From Synergistaceae bacterium (GTDB lineage: Bacteria; Synergistota; Synergistia; Synergistales; Synergistaceae), in NCBI GenBank assembly GCA_028702015.1, contig JAQVPO010000068.1:1-7128 (forward strand): a stretch of DNA of 7,128 nucleotides, in the 5' to 3' direction. Of this stretch, positions 1 to 7,079 are shown one piece after another. The position numbers and the translations under genes were made by a program. The notes below the pieces were generated by a model that worked only from the letters and a program-made list of their open reading frames with translations, did not search any database and was not told the origin of the DNA. Each line of letters begins with the position of its first letter. The stretch's first letter is position 1.

Positions 1-140
1 TGTTCTATTATTGATTCTGCAATTTCATTTGATTCTCTACGGGCTATTTCCGTATAAGTTTTCTCTAATCCTCCGTTTTACTGCTATGTTGCATTTGGAT
101 TGTAAATCTACCATGCAACCGTCAGAAAATCAGGAGCAAC
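1..140. other. left-edge stretch without a supported gene
   Basis: This AT-rich stretch lies beyond the stop codon of the leftmost minus-strand gene. I see no convincing gene. An imperfect stem, GTTGCAT at 88-94 with ATGCAAC at 113-119, is separated by 18 bases. It lacks a following T-run on either strand, so it is at best a weak transcript end for the minus-strand operon. An SD-like GGAGGA occurs on the minus strand (74-69), but no ATG, GTG or TTG follows at a usable distance. Short open frames exist on both strands and run off the window, but none has a start with a ribosome site. Confidence 0.4.
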
Positions 141-890
141 TTACGGGTTTATCCAGAAATCTCTGTCATTGCCATCTTCCACTACTTCATATAAATAACC
201 TCTGTCCCTGTCCCACGCATATCTTCCGTTCGGAGCTATTGAGCCATATCCGTCAAGATACTGCATGTTTCTGGAATCCGCACTGTCTCTTGTAACATAA
301 CCACGGTAGAAAGGCAGTATCGGAAGTTTTCCTCTTGTCTTTTTTATGCTCCAGTCACCAGGAAGCCCCGTAACAGAAATCACATCTTGAAGGACCTGAT
401 CCATACCTTCAGGTATCTCTTCTATGAACATAACCTTTCCTATGCCTGACTTGCCAAACATGTCGAGCAGATATGCCGATCCCCATACACCGTCTGTTAT
501 CTGTCTGAGCGAATCGACAGCCACAAAAAATGCATCCATTGCCATAAGCTGCCTTGGCTGTAAACTCCCCTTGGAGGCGAAACCGTTAATTTCCTGCCAT
601 CTTGACGGATCTCCCTGCGGGAACATCCTATTAATAAGTGATACCGCCGCCGCCGCTCTCCAGCGAGGCTCTCCGTCCCAAAGCTTATTCCAGAGTTCAG
701 TCTCAGTACCCTCGGGAGCAATATCAAGCATATCTGCAACTATGGCTGCCCCCGTATCCTTTATTTTGCTCCTTTTCTCCATCTCTGCAGTAAATGTATC
801 CCAGTCAGACGCTGCCATGACTGGTACGGAAAATAATAAAACTGCCAAAATCAAAACTAGAGCTGAGATCAGTTTTATTTTCATCTTCAT
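141..890 (-). CDS. exported protein of unknown function (last gene of the UPF0182 unit)
   Basis: I do not recognise a family for this 249-residue protein. The N-terminus is a clear Sec signal peptide: a lysine-rich start, a hydrophobic core at about residues 7-24, and a probable type I signal peptidase cut after V-M-A (residue 26). There is no cysteine anywhere, so it is not a lipoprotein and has no disulfides. The mature part begins as a charged, tryptophan-containing and probably helical region. It ends in about 40 residues rich in Tyr, Gly, Asp and Arg, which look like beta structure. No further membrane segment is visible, so it should be periplasmic or extracellular. The gene lies 43 bp downstream of the other exported-protein gene on the same strand. 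The SD is GAGAGGAG just upstream. Its GAGG is 5 nt from the ATG at 890, while its GGAG is 9 nt from a second in-frame ATG at 884, so either start would keep the signal peptide. Confidence 0.85.
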   Translation of the reverse strand: MKMKIKLISALVLILAVLLFSVPVMAASDWDTFTAEMEKRSKIKDTGAAIVADMLDIAPEGTETELWNKLWDGEPRWRAAAAVSLINRMFPQGDPSRWQEINGFASKGSLQPRQLMAMDAFFVAVDSLRQITDGVWGSAYLLDMFGKSGIGKVMFIEEIPEGMDQVLQDVISVTGLPGDWSIKKTRGKLPILPFYRGYVTRDSADSRNMQYLDGYGSIAPNGRYAWDRDRGYLYEVVEDGNDRDFWINP

Positions 891-933
891 AAGCTCCTCT
901 CAAAAGATACTTTTTTAAAGAAGGATTGTTTTT

Positions 934-1686
934 TCAGTAAGCCCTGTCACCTCTTATTGTTATCTCTCTCTCCCATAAGCCTGACTGCCAGGCCTTTTGA
1001 TTCACACTTTCCGGAAGTATCTTCCATAAAGCAGCCTTTCCCTGATCTGAACCAAAGATGTCAACTATAAAGATTTCGCCTGATGAAAAAGGGATGTAAA
1101 CTGCGTCATCAGACTTATATATTCTCTCAATTTTTTCAGAAGGGACTTTACCCTCTTCAACAAATTTCCAGAATTTTCCTCTTCGTTTGCCTGAAGCGCT
1201 GAGTTTCTTGATTCCTTCTGTAGAAACCATCAATACTCCTGCTTTTCCATAGCCGCTTAGAAACCAGCTGAGAAACTGAGCCCTCCGATTAAGGTCTCTT
1301 TCCTGCAGAAGGACTGTTCTGCAGTAAAGGCCCAGATACGCTTTTGATTTTTTTCTTTCACGTCCCAATATACTGCCCAGTCTTTGGGCGGCATCTTTTT
1401 CTTTGCCTTCATTCAAAAGAGTTTTTATAAAAGCGATAAGCTCAGTCTTCTTATCTCCCTCCCCCGGATATATCATATTTATCGAAATTTCATATATTGC
1501 CGGCAGTGGAAGTGTCTTGCTGATTTCTCCGCTCTTATCTGCATAAACAGCCGGCTCCGATGGACCATTAAGAGGCATTGCATCTTGGGAAAGCACAGGA
1601 CTGCTGTCCGCAGCCCATAAACCTACAACCTCAAGCGGATAAAAAATCGTAAGCAAACCAACTATTAAGCTAAAAAATATTTTCAT
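934..1686 (-). CDS. exported protein of unknown function
   Basis: This 250-residue protein matches no family I can name. Residues 1-25 form a signal peptide with a hydrophobic core at about residues 4-23 and a likely cleavage near L-W-A-A (25/26). A Pro/Ser-rich linker follows (about 27-60). Next comes a basic, probably helical region (about 75-165) and then a hydrophobic, possibly beta-strand segment containing VYIPF and EIFIVDIFG. There is no lipobox and only one cysteine, so a soluble exported protein is most likely. The signal peptide supports the start at 1686, although the SD is weak: only AGG, about 13 nt upstream. The gene lies between the DUF5684-like gene (65 bp upstream, with a strong hairpin in the gap) and a second exported-protein gene 43 bp downstream. 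It may be distantly related to that neighbour, with a shared Gly-Lys-rich hydrophobic patch, but this is weak by eye. Confidence 0.82.
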   Translation of the reverse strand: MKIFFSLIVGLLTIFYPLEVVGLWAADSSPVLSQDAMPLNGPSEPAVYADKSGEISKTLPLPAIYEISINMIYPGEGDKKTELIAFIKTLLNEGKEKDAAQRLGSILGRERKKSKAYLGLYCRTVLLQERDLNRRAQFLSWFLSGYGKAGVLMVSTEGIKKLSASGKRRGKFWKFVEEGKVPSEKIERIYKSDDAVYIPFSSGEIFIVDIFGSDQGKAALWKILPESVNQKAWQSGLWEREITIRGDRAY

Positions 1687-1708
1687 AGATATTATTCTGC
1701 CTGAAGAA

Positions 1709-1738
1709 AATCCCCTTTTTTATGCAAAAAAGGGGATT
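1709..1738 (-). terminator. perfect 13-bp inverted repeat, terminator- or attenuator-like hairpin
   Basis: AATCCCCTTTTTT (1709-1721) and its exact reverse complement (1726-1738) flank a 4-base loop, ATGC. The structure starts 13 bp past the stop codon of the DUF5684-like gene on the minus strand. In that direction the GGGG stem base is followed by ATTTTCTTC, a short U-rich tail like that of an intrinsic terminator. Only 22 bp separate it from the start of the next gene, which leaves no room for a separate promoter after the hairpin. Partial termination, or protection of the mRNA 3' end of the upstream gene pair, is therefore more likely than a full operon boundary. Confidence 0.6.
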
Positions 1739-1751
1739 AGAAATCATTACG

Positions 1752-2234
1752 CTAAACATCAATATATCTTGTTTCATTTTCCCCTGAAGAGCCTTCGTCT
1801 TTGTACGGCATAGATCCGTCAAAAGCCAGGAAAAGAATAGGCAAGCCAAGAAGAACAGGGGTCATGATACCCCAAAGCCAGAAATTTCTTCCAAGTCTTT
1901 CTGCAATTTTCCCCCATAGGTAGACATTTGAGGCAAACGCGACCATGGCAGCTCCTGAACTGAATATTTCCGTAAAGACATAGAAACTGACAATGTTCAT
2001 TGCAGCAGTTACAATCCCCGGCGCCACTATCGCCACGGTAAACCAGCGTGAGATCCTCGCACAGTCGCAAAGAAGCGCAATATTATAAAAGGGGATAAGA
2101 AACTGCAAGAAAGATCCTACCCTGAACTTCTCCCCCAGCCTCGAAAATACATAGGCGGCAAAAATATAAATTCCAAAGCACATGAGAACTAGTACTATAA
2201 CTGCCAATGCTCCGAAAAGTATTGTGAACATCAC
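1752..2234 (-). CDS. small polytopic membrane protein, DUF5684-like
   Basis: This 160-residue hydrophobic protein has about four predicted membrane segments: residues 4-31, 65-88, 92-110 and 119-138. The tail is acidic and polar. The segment after TM1 (GSFLQFLIPFYNIALLCDCARI, about 40-61) carries the P-F-Y-N element. The last TM is preceded by LGRNFWLWG and ends in LAFDGSMPY. This layout resembles the DUF5684 family of small membrane proteins (P-x-Y-N after TM1, then FG/LG plus a hydrophobic segment ending in a GDxxY-like tail). No biochemical role is established for that family to my knowledge. Its GTG start codon overlaps the UPF0182 stop by 4 bases (GTGA), and an in-frame ATG one codon later overlaps it by one (TGATG). 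An SD (GAGAGG) lies 8 nt from the GTG and 11 nt from the ATG. This arrangement implies translational coupling and suggests the two membrane proteins are made together. Confidence 0.85.
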   Translation of the reverse strand: MMFTILFGALAVIVLVLMCFGIYIFAAYVFSRLGEKFRVGSFLQFLIPFYNIALLCDCARISRWFTVAIVAPGIVTAAMNIVSFYVFTEIFSSGAAMVAFASNVYLWGKIAERLGRNFWLWGIMTPVLLGLPILFLAFDGSMPYKDEGSSGENETRYIDV

Positions 2235-5101
2235 TTATTCGACCTCTCTTCCAACTCTGATATGATCTTTCCCAGTTCATTAATCTTATCTCCATAAAGA
2301 GCCCAGTTCCCGTTGCGCTGTGCCTCCTGCGCTGAATCATATAATTCCTGTGCCAATTTTGCAAGATCATGAATTTCTTTGCCTCTGTATGCAGTATCCG
2401 CCTGCATCCCATCGCCATTACCGGTGGCAAGGATGTTAGAAACTGATCCCGGCCTTACAGGAGATCCTTTTTCTGAAGCCTTCTTGCCTATCAGTTTTTC
2501 AAGTGCTTTTCCAAATGTCTCATCCCATTCGACCCTGCCTCCGGTCGATACTATTACCCTCTTAAGTTCCGGAAGTTCGCCGTTCTCCGCCTTGAGATAG
2601 AGCGGCTGGACATAGAGCAGCGACTTGCCTATCGGTATTACCAGCAGATCGCCGATGATTACATCTGATCCTCTCTGCCCCCAGAGTGAGAGCTGTGATG
2701 AAATTTCCGGGTTTTGATTTATAAGTGCTTCGATCTGTGCAGGTCCGTATATAAGTTTTTGCTTCGGGAACTTATAAACAAGAAGTTCTCCGTAATTTGC
2801 CGGGTCGCACCGGCCTGCCATCCAGCCGATAAGGTTATCCCTCCCAAGCGGCATATAAGGAATTATAATTGCGAATTCAGGATCTTTTTCACCCCATAAT
2901 TTCATTGTTACGTAGTTTGGCTCGATCCTTCTCTTCCGTCCTACCGGAGTGACTTCCCACACGTCTTCTCTGTTGTAGTACGTGTTCGTGTCATTCATGT
3001 GGTATGTCCTGTATACGTCAGTCTGGACCTGAAAAAAGTCTTCAGGATATCTCATATGCTTCCAAAGTTCATCAGACATCTCACCTGCTGCTTTAAAAAT
3101 GTCCGGGAATATTTTCTGCCAGGTCTGGATTATGGGATCCTTATCGTCAACAACATAAAATGACATTTTGCCGTCATATGCATCAACAGTAGCTTTCACA
3201 CTGTTTCTTACATAATTTACACCGTTGAAATGCTTCAGAGTCGGATCCTGAGTCATGACAGGCTTCGAATACGGATATCTGTGGGTCCATGTAAATGCGT
3301 CCTGCACCCATATTATGCGTCCTTCAAATATGACAGGGTACGTATCCCCGTCAAAAATCAGAAACGGGGCTATTTCATTGAGAGCTTCACGGACATTCCG
3401 ATGAAAGAGGACTCTGCTTTCAGGCTTGAGAGCTCCTGTGAAAAGGATCTCCGTATCTCGGAACCTTAATGTGAAAAGCAGTCTTCTCCAGAATGAGCCT
3501 ATCTCTACTCCGCCGTTACCTTCGTATGTGCTTCTTACATTGGAATCCCCCATAGGATAGTCGAACTCATTTACATCTGTTTTTACCAAAGCATAAAAAT
3601 CATCCTTAGAACCAAAGTATATCTGTGGCCTGTCGAGTTTTATATCTACGACAGATCTTGGAGGAAGATCTTTCATGAAAAAGGGGGGCAGGCCTCCCGG
3701 AGAAACTTCATTTACAGGATTCATGACAACACCGTAACCATGAGTAAATTCCAGATGCATGTTGACCCACGTCTGGTTCTGGAGCTTAGAAAGATCCAGT
3801 TCTCTAACCGACAGCATCACCTGTCTGTTAACTCCGTTCAGTTTATACCTGTCAATATACACATCATTAAAATCATAATATGTCCTTATGGCCTGCAGCT
3901 GTTTGTACGTCCTCAGAAGCGGAGAGTAATCCCATAAACGTATATTGCGTACTGTTTCCTGATCCTCAAGCAGCTCTTCCGGAGTAACTTCATTTTCTGG
4001 TGTCACTGCAACAGTCTTTATCCTGTCCAGTCCAAACGCTTTCCGGGTATAATCAAGATGGTAATCAAGGTATCTTTTTTCCAGCTCGTATTCATTAGGT
4101 TTAACTCTGTACTGCTGAACCAGTCCGGGCACAAAGGATCTCGATACCCAGCCAAGCAGAAGGAGTGCCCCTATAAGGACAGCTGACATTTTCCACATTG
4201 GCCTGTAGAAATTCATGAGAAGTAGAATTGCAGCTGCTACAGCGGCTGCAGCCAGTATTTTATATGCAGGAAGCAATACGTTAACATCTGTGTATCCCGC
4301 TCCGAATACCACACCCGTAGGTGAAAAGAGAAGCTCGTATCTTGCAAGCCAATACCCGGCGCCCCACACGATGAGCAAGAGCGCACCAAGCAGAGACATA
4401 TGCAGCCTTGCTCTTGACGAGGCTGTCAATCTGGCTCCATCCAGTGAGATAGAACGTGTAATAAAGTATGAAATAGACGTACCTAAAAGAGTTATGACCA
4501 ATACTCCCTGAAACCATGACTGTATATATTTTATGAATGGAAGAGTAAAAACATAAAAACCCACATCAAAACCAAAGAGCGGATCTGATTCACCGAAAGG
4601 AGTCGGATTCATAAATTTGAGGAATGTTCCCCATGAACCCATTGCATTCAATGCGTTCAGTACTGAAAAAAGCAATGCTGCAACTATTATGGCCCATTTT
4701 GAAGCTTTAAAATTCAAATCTTCGTTTGAAGAATTATTTATAAGCCTAAGCCCGTTTTTCCACGCTGAATTCCAGTTGGTCCAGTATATCAAAAAAGCAG
4801 GAACAAGGGCTATGAAAAAGAGTTCCCAGCGGGCTGTAAATCTTCTCCAAAAGACAGACCCAAAGCCATACGATTCAAACCAATAAAGATTTGTAAGAAA
4901 AACGGCAAGGCCCGGCAGTATGACAGTAAACAGGATAAAAACAGCACCCAGTATGAGCCAGATCTTTGATATTTTAGGTATCCTGATACTAGGGATCTTG
5001 GGCCTTTCCTCACCCCATCCGTTTTCGTTGTCCCCTGAACCGTCAGTCCATTCCTGATTGTTATTCCTATATATGTTTTCAAATATTTTTTTGAGATCCA
5101 T
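2231..5101 (-). CDS. UPF0182 family large membrane protein (COG1615)
   Basis: This protein of about 956 residues is recognisable as UPF0182, a widespread bacterial family (including Mycobacterium Rv0064 and Rv3193c) with no established biochemical activity. A charged cytoplasmic N-terminus (1-47) precedes about seven membrane segments (roughly 48-71, 91-108, 136-154, 182-214, 235-252, 281-297 and 304-320). A large polar domain of more than 500 residues follows and is probably outside the membrane. Family hallmarks visible in order are LYWFESYGF after TM1, FGFDVGFYVFTLP before TM4, and VKPNEYELEKRYL just after the last TM. The soluble domain then shows HGYGVVMNPVNEVSPGG (from about 454), PQIYFG and VQDAFTWTHRYPYS. 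The C-terminal tail has the usual RNGNWALYG element. Length is normal for the family and there is no frameshift. I chose the ATG at 5101 because GAGGAG lies 9 nt upstream. An in-frame GTG at 5107 would be only 3 nt from it. It is the first gene of a four-gene minus-strand unit. Confidence 0.95.
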   Translation of the reverse strand: MDLKKIFENIYRNNNQEWTDGSGDNENGWGEERPKIPSIRIPKISKIWLILGAVFILFTVILPGLAVFLTNLYWFESYGFGSVFWRRFTARWELFFIALVPAFLIYWTNWNSAWKNGLRLINNSSNEDLNFKASKWAIIVAALLFSVLNALNAMGSWGTFLKFMNPTPFGESDPLFGFDVGFYVFTLPFIKYIQSWFQGVLVITLLGTSISYFITRSISLDGARLTASSRARLHMSLLGALLLIVWGAGYWLARYELLFSPTGVVFGAGYTDVNVLLPAYKILAAAAVAAAILLLMNFYRPMWKMSAVLIGALLLLGWVSRSFVPGLVQQYRVKPNEYELEKRYLDYHLDYTRKAFGLDRIKTVAVTPENEVTPEELLEDQETVRNIRLWDYSPLLRTYKQLQAIRTYYDFNDVYIDRYKLNGVNRQVMLSVRELDLSKLQNQTWVNMHLEFTHGYGVVMNPVNEVSPGGLPPFFMKDLPPRSVVDIKLDRPQIYFGSKDDFYALVKTDVNEFDYPMGDSNVRSTYEGNGGVEIGSFWRRLLFTLRFRDTEILFTGALKPESRVLFHRNVREALNEIAPFLIFDGDTYPVIFEGRIIWVQDAFTWTHRYPYSKPVMTQDPTLKHFNGVNYVRNSVKATVDAYDGKMSFYVVDDKDPIIQTWQKIFPDIFKAAGEMSDELWKHMRYPEDFFQVQTDVYRTYHMNDTNTYYNREDVWEVTPVGRKRRIEPNYVTMKLWGEKDPEFAIIIPYMPLGRDNLIGWMAGRCDPANYGELLVYKFPKQKLIYGPAQIEALINQNPEISSQLSLWGQRGSDVIIGDLLVIPIGKSLLYVQPLYLKAENGELPELKRVIVSTGGRVEWDETFGKALEKLIGKKASEKGSPVRPGSVSNILATGNGDGMQADTAYRGKEIHDLAKLAQELYDSAQEAQRNGNWALYGDKINELGKIISELEERSNK

Positions 5102-5110
5102 AGTCACCAG

Positions 5111-5116
5111 CTCCTC
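5111..5116 (-). promoter_or_regulatory. Shine-Dalgarno site deciding the UPF0182 start
   Basis: GAGGAG on the minus strand lies 9 nt before the ATG at 5101 and only 3 nt before the in-frame GTG at 5107. The spacing favours the ATG as the true start. Confidence 0.65.
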
Positions 5117-5275
5117 GCTCAGTGTACAATTCTGTTATGTTATTGTTAACTATAATCAATGACATGTCCAGTGCTGTATGACCCAAATAACAGTGTAAAA
5201 TGAAAAAGCTCATTCAGCTCCGCGGCAAGATACCTTTATGCAGAAAACAAATATTTTCCGTTATCAATTTAAATT

Positions 5276-5279
5276 GGAG
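5276..5279 (+). promoter_or_regulatory. Shine-Dalgarno site deciding the DUF218 gene start
   Basis: GGAG lies 7 nt before the ATG at 5287. The longer in-frame start at 5200 has no purine-rich site before it and would add 29 polar residues ahead of the first membrane segment, so the start at 5287 is preferred. Confidence 0.75.
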
Positions 5280-5286
5280 TGCAGAT

Positions 5287-6048
5287 ATGTTTTATGCCTA
5301 TAAACTCATAGGATCCATGATAGTACCTCCCGGACTGTTGTGTGTGATCACAGCTGTTTTTTCTTTTGTTCTTTTCAGGGCAAAAAAACAAAAGATTCTT
5401 TCTGCTGCAATGCTCATGTTAAGTATTTCTATCTGGTTTATGAGCACTTCTGTAGGCTCATCTATAATTACAGGGTCACTGGAAATGCGGTATTTGAATT
5501 CACTTCCGGATACAAAAGATCCCGTTGCCTTTCTTATTCTTTCGGGAGGTTCAAACTGCGACAGAGAAGGGGCAGCCGTTATCCCAGGCGTCTATTCTCT
5601 TGAAAGGATATATTCCGCAGTAACTGCTGCAGACAGCACAAAAGACGTCCTTATTTTTTCAGGGGGAAACGTTTATGGCTACGACCAGAGAACTGAGGCA
5701 GAGATAATGGGAGACTGCGCAAGAAATATGGGTTGGAAAGGGAAAATATTGCTTGAAATATCTTCACGGACAACTGCAGAAAATATGATTTATACCAAAA
5801 GAATGCTTTCTGATAAAAATTTTAAAGATATTGTCATAGTTACCAACGCTTTCCACATTCCCCGTTCAATGCTGAGGGCGCATTCCGTTTTCACCGGAAA
5901 AAATCTCTTCTCCCTTTCTTCAGGGCTGGCGACAAGCTCAATATTCAGAGGTATACCAGATCTTTTCCCTGATGCTCACAATTTTTCCCTGTCTTGTCTG
6001 GGCATCAAGGAATGGATAGGAATATTGGCATTCAAAATTATTGGATGA
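5287..6048 (+). CDS. DUF218 (ElyC/SanA/YdcF-like) membrane protein
   Basis: The 253-residue product has two N-terminal membrane segments (about 8-30 and 37-57) followed by a DUF218 domain (about 80-235). Domain landmarks are AFLILSGGS (81-89), VLIFSGG (121-127), the acidic TEAEIM element (136-141), ILLEISSRTTAENM (154-167) and VIVTNAFHIPRSM (183-195). Two TMs plus this domain, at about 250-260 residues, is the layout of E. coli ElyC, which is linked to envelope integrity and lipid-carrier metabolism. SanA and YdcF are shorter relatives. The exact reaction is not established for the family, and assignment to ElyC rather than another subgroup is inference. The domain should be anchored in the inner membrane. 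The gene is divergent from the UPF0182 unit and its stop codon is 4 bp from that of the convergent epimerase gene. Confidence 0.9.
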   Translation: MFYAYKLIGSMIVPPGLLCVITAVFSFVLFRAKKQKILSAAMLMLSISIWFMSTSVGSSIITGSLEMRYLNSLPDTKDPVAFLILSGGSNCDREGAAVIPGVYSLERIYSAVTAADSTKDVLIFSGGNVYGYDQRTEAEIMGDCARNMGWKGKILLEISSRTTAENMIYTKRMLSDKNFKDIVIVTNAFHIPRSMLRAHSVFTGKNLFSLSSGLATSSIFRGIPDLFPDAHNFSLSCLGIKEWIGILAFKIIG

Positions 6049-6052
6049 TCCT

Positions 6053-7009
6053 TTATTTTTCATAGTTCTCCCTGTACCATTCAGCAGTTTTAGAAAGCGC
6101 TGACCTTATCTCGGTAAAATCATGATGTCCATTGGCTTCATTAAGAAGAGATATGTCAGCATTGCTTATTTTTATATCTCCAGGTCTTTCAGGAAGCCTC
6201 TTTTCTTCGATTTCTGAATCCATGATTTCAGAAATCAGCTTTAAAAGCTCATTTACAGAAATACTCTTACCTGTAGCCAGGTTAAATACACATCCTCTGT
6301 TCTGACACGCTTTTTCACACATTTTCAAAAGAATTGAGGTCAGGTCTTTCACATATACAAAATCTCTGGTCTGAGTTCCGTCTCCGTATATTATGGGGCT
6401 TTCTCCTGCCGAAAATGCATGACAGAATCTCGGGATGACAGAAGCATACGGCCCGAAAGGAAGCTGTCTGGGGCCATAAACATTAAAGAACCTGAAACCA
6501 ACGGAACACAGTCCCCACACTCTTGCAGCAGAAGCTGCCTGTATTTCATTGATAGCCTTGCTTGCCCCGTAAGGTGACATCGGAAGAGGGATCTCTCCCT
6601 CGTTTCTCAGCCCATTGTCCCTGTTTCCGTAAACTGCCGCAGAACTGGCATAAATCAAAGGGATACCCATATCCTTCATTGCAATGATAAGATCATTGAA
6701 TGCAGTAACATTATTGCCGTAACACTCTTCCGGAAATTCGATCGATAGCGGGACTGAAACCATCGCTGCAAAGTGAAAAACAGCATCCGTGCCTTCCAAT
6801 AGTTCTTTAATCAGTCCTTTGTCTGAGACGTCTCCTTTAATAAAGCTGAAATAAGAGTTTCCAGAGAGGTGTTCCAGATTTTCTCTCTTTCCAGTCGTGA
6901 GATTATCAAGCACAGTGACCTTCCATCCATCCGAAATAAGTTCATCAGCCATGTGCGAGCCGATAAACCCTGCTCCGCCCGTTATCAAAGCTGATCTTTC
7001 CTTTTTCAT
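6053..7009 (-). CDS. NAD-dependent UDP-sugar 4-epimerase (GalE/WbpP-like, extended SDR)
   Basis: This 318-residue protein is a complete extended short-chain dehydrogenase/reductase. The NAD-binding Rossmann motif GGAGFIG is at 11-17, followed by the ribose-binding Asp in LDNLTTG (34-40) and GDV (59-61). The catalytic set is present: Ser123 in SSAAVYG, Tyr147 and Lys151 in YGASK. The substrate-domain signature FRFFNVYGPRQ and the YGDGTQTRDFVYVKDL segment follow. Together with RPGDIKIS near the C-terminus, these place it among cytoplasmic UDP-glucose or UDP-N-acetylhexosamine 4-epimerases, which interconvert Glc/Gal or GlcNAc/GalNAc forms. The choice of sugar cannot be settled by eye, and other activities on the same fold (UDP-glucuronate epimerase or decarboxylase) are possible. 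The start at 7009 has GGGAG 7 nt upstream. The product probably feeds surface polysaccharide or glycan synthesis. The gene has its own promoter region and converges on the DUF218 gene. Confidence 0.93.
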   Translation of the reverse strand: MKKERSALITGGAGFIGSHMADELISDGWKVTVLDNLTTGKRENLEHLSGNSYFSFIKGDVSDKGLIKELLEGTDAVFHFAAMVSVPLSIEFPEECYGNNVTAFNDLIIAMKDMGIPLIYASSAAVYGNRDNGLRNEGEIPLPMSPYGASKAINEIQAASAARVWGLCSVGFRFFNVYGPRQLPFGPYASVIPRFCHAFSAGESPIIYGDGTQTRDFVYVKDLTSILLKMCEKACQNRGCVFNLATGKSISVNELLKLISEIMDSEIEEKRLPERPGDIKISNADISLLNEANGHHDFTEIRSALSKTAEWYRENYEK

Positions 7010-7051
7010 GCAATCGCTCCCTATCTGAGCAGGCTTTTCTCCTGAGACAAT

Positions 7052-7079
7052 ATTATTATAACAAAGGAAGCTCTGTCAT
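7052..7079 (-). promoter_or_regulatory. candidate promoter of the epimerase gene
   Basis: On the minus strand, ATGACA (7079-7074; 5 of 6 matches to the -35 consensus) is followed after 16 bp by AATAAT (7057-7052; 5 of 6 matches to the -10). An exact TATAAT (7060-7055) overlaps the -10 but would leave only a 13-bp spacer. Transcription would start about 35 bp before the epimerase ATG, leaving room for the SD at 7021-7017. The -35 lies inside the right-edge hairpin. Confidence 0.5.

Larger units (their letters stand above)
5102..5286. promoter_or_regulatory. divergent control region between the UPF0182 unit and the DUF218 gene
   Basis: This gap must hold the promoters for both outward-facing genes. 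On the minus strand, TTAACA (5149-5144), 17 bp and TACACT (5126-5121) resemble -35/-10 boxes. Transcription from them would begin almost on the SD, so TGGACA (5170-5165) with AACAAT (5147-5142), also 17 bp apart, is an alternative. On the plus strand an exact TATAAT sits at 5151-5156, but no good -35 precedes it. A perfect 8-bp palindrome, GACATGTC (5161-5168), and a tandem GTTAT pair (5134-5143) lie nearby and could be protein-binding sites. None of these is strong enough alone to fix a start of transcription. Confidence 0.4.

Noticed and set aside
88..119. Inverted repeat GTTGCAT/ATGCAAC as terminator of the minus-strand unit
   Set aside because: The stem is only 7 bp with an 18-base gap and no T-run on either strand, so it is noted but not called as a terminator.
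424..918. 164-residue open frame on the plus strand
   Set aside because: It lies wholly antisense to the exported-protein gene with a clear signal peptide, has no SD, and is low-complexity Ser/Ile-rich. It is a shadow frame.
5145..5168. Small palindromes GTTAAC and GACATGTC as operators
   Set aside because: These are single short palindromes with no second copy in the region. They are mentioned within the control region but not called as regulator sites.
5200..5286. 29-residue N-terminal extension of the DUF218 protein
   Set aside because: There is no ribosome site before the ATG at 5200, whereas a good one precedes the ATG at 5287.
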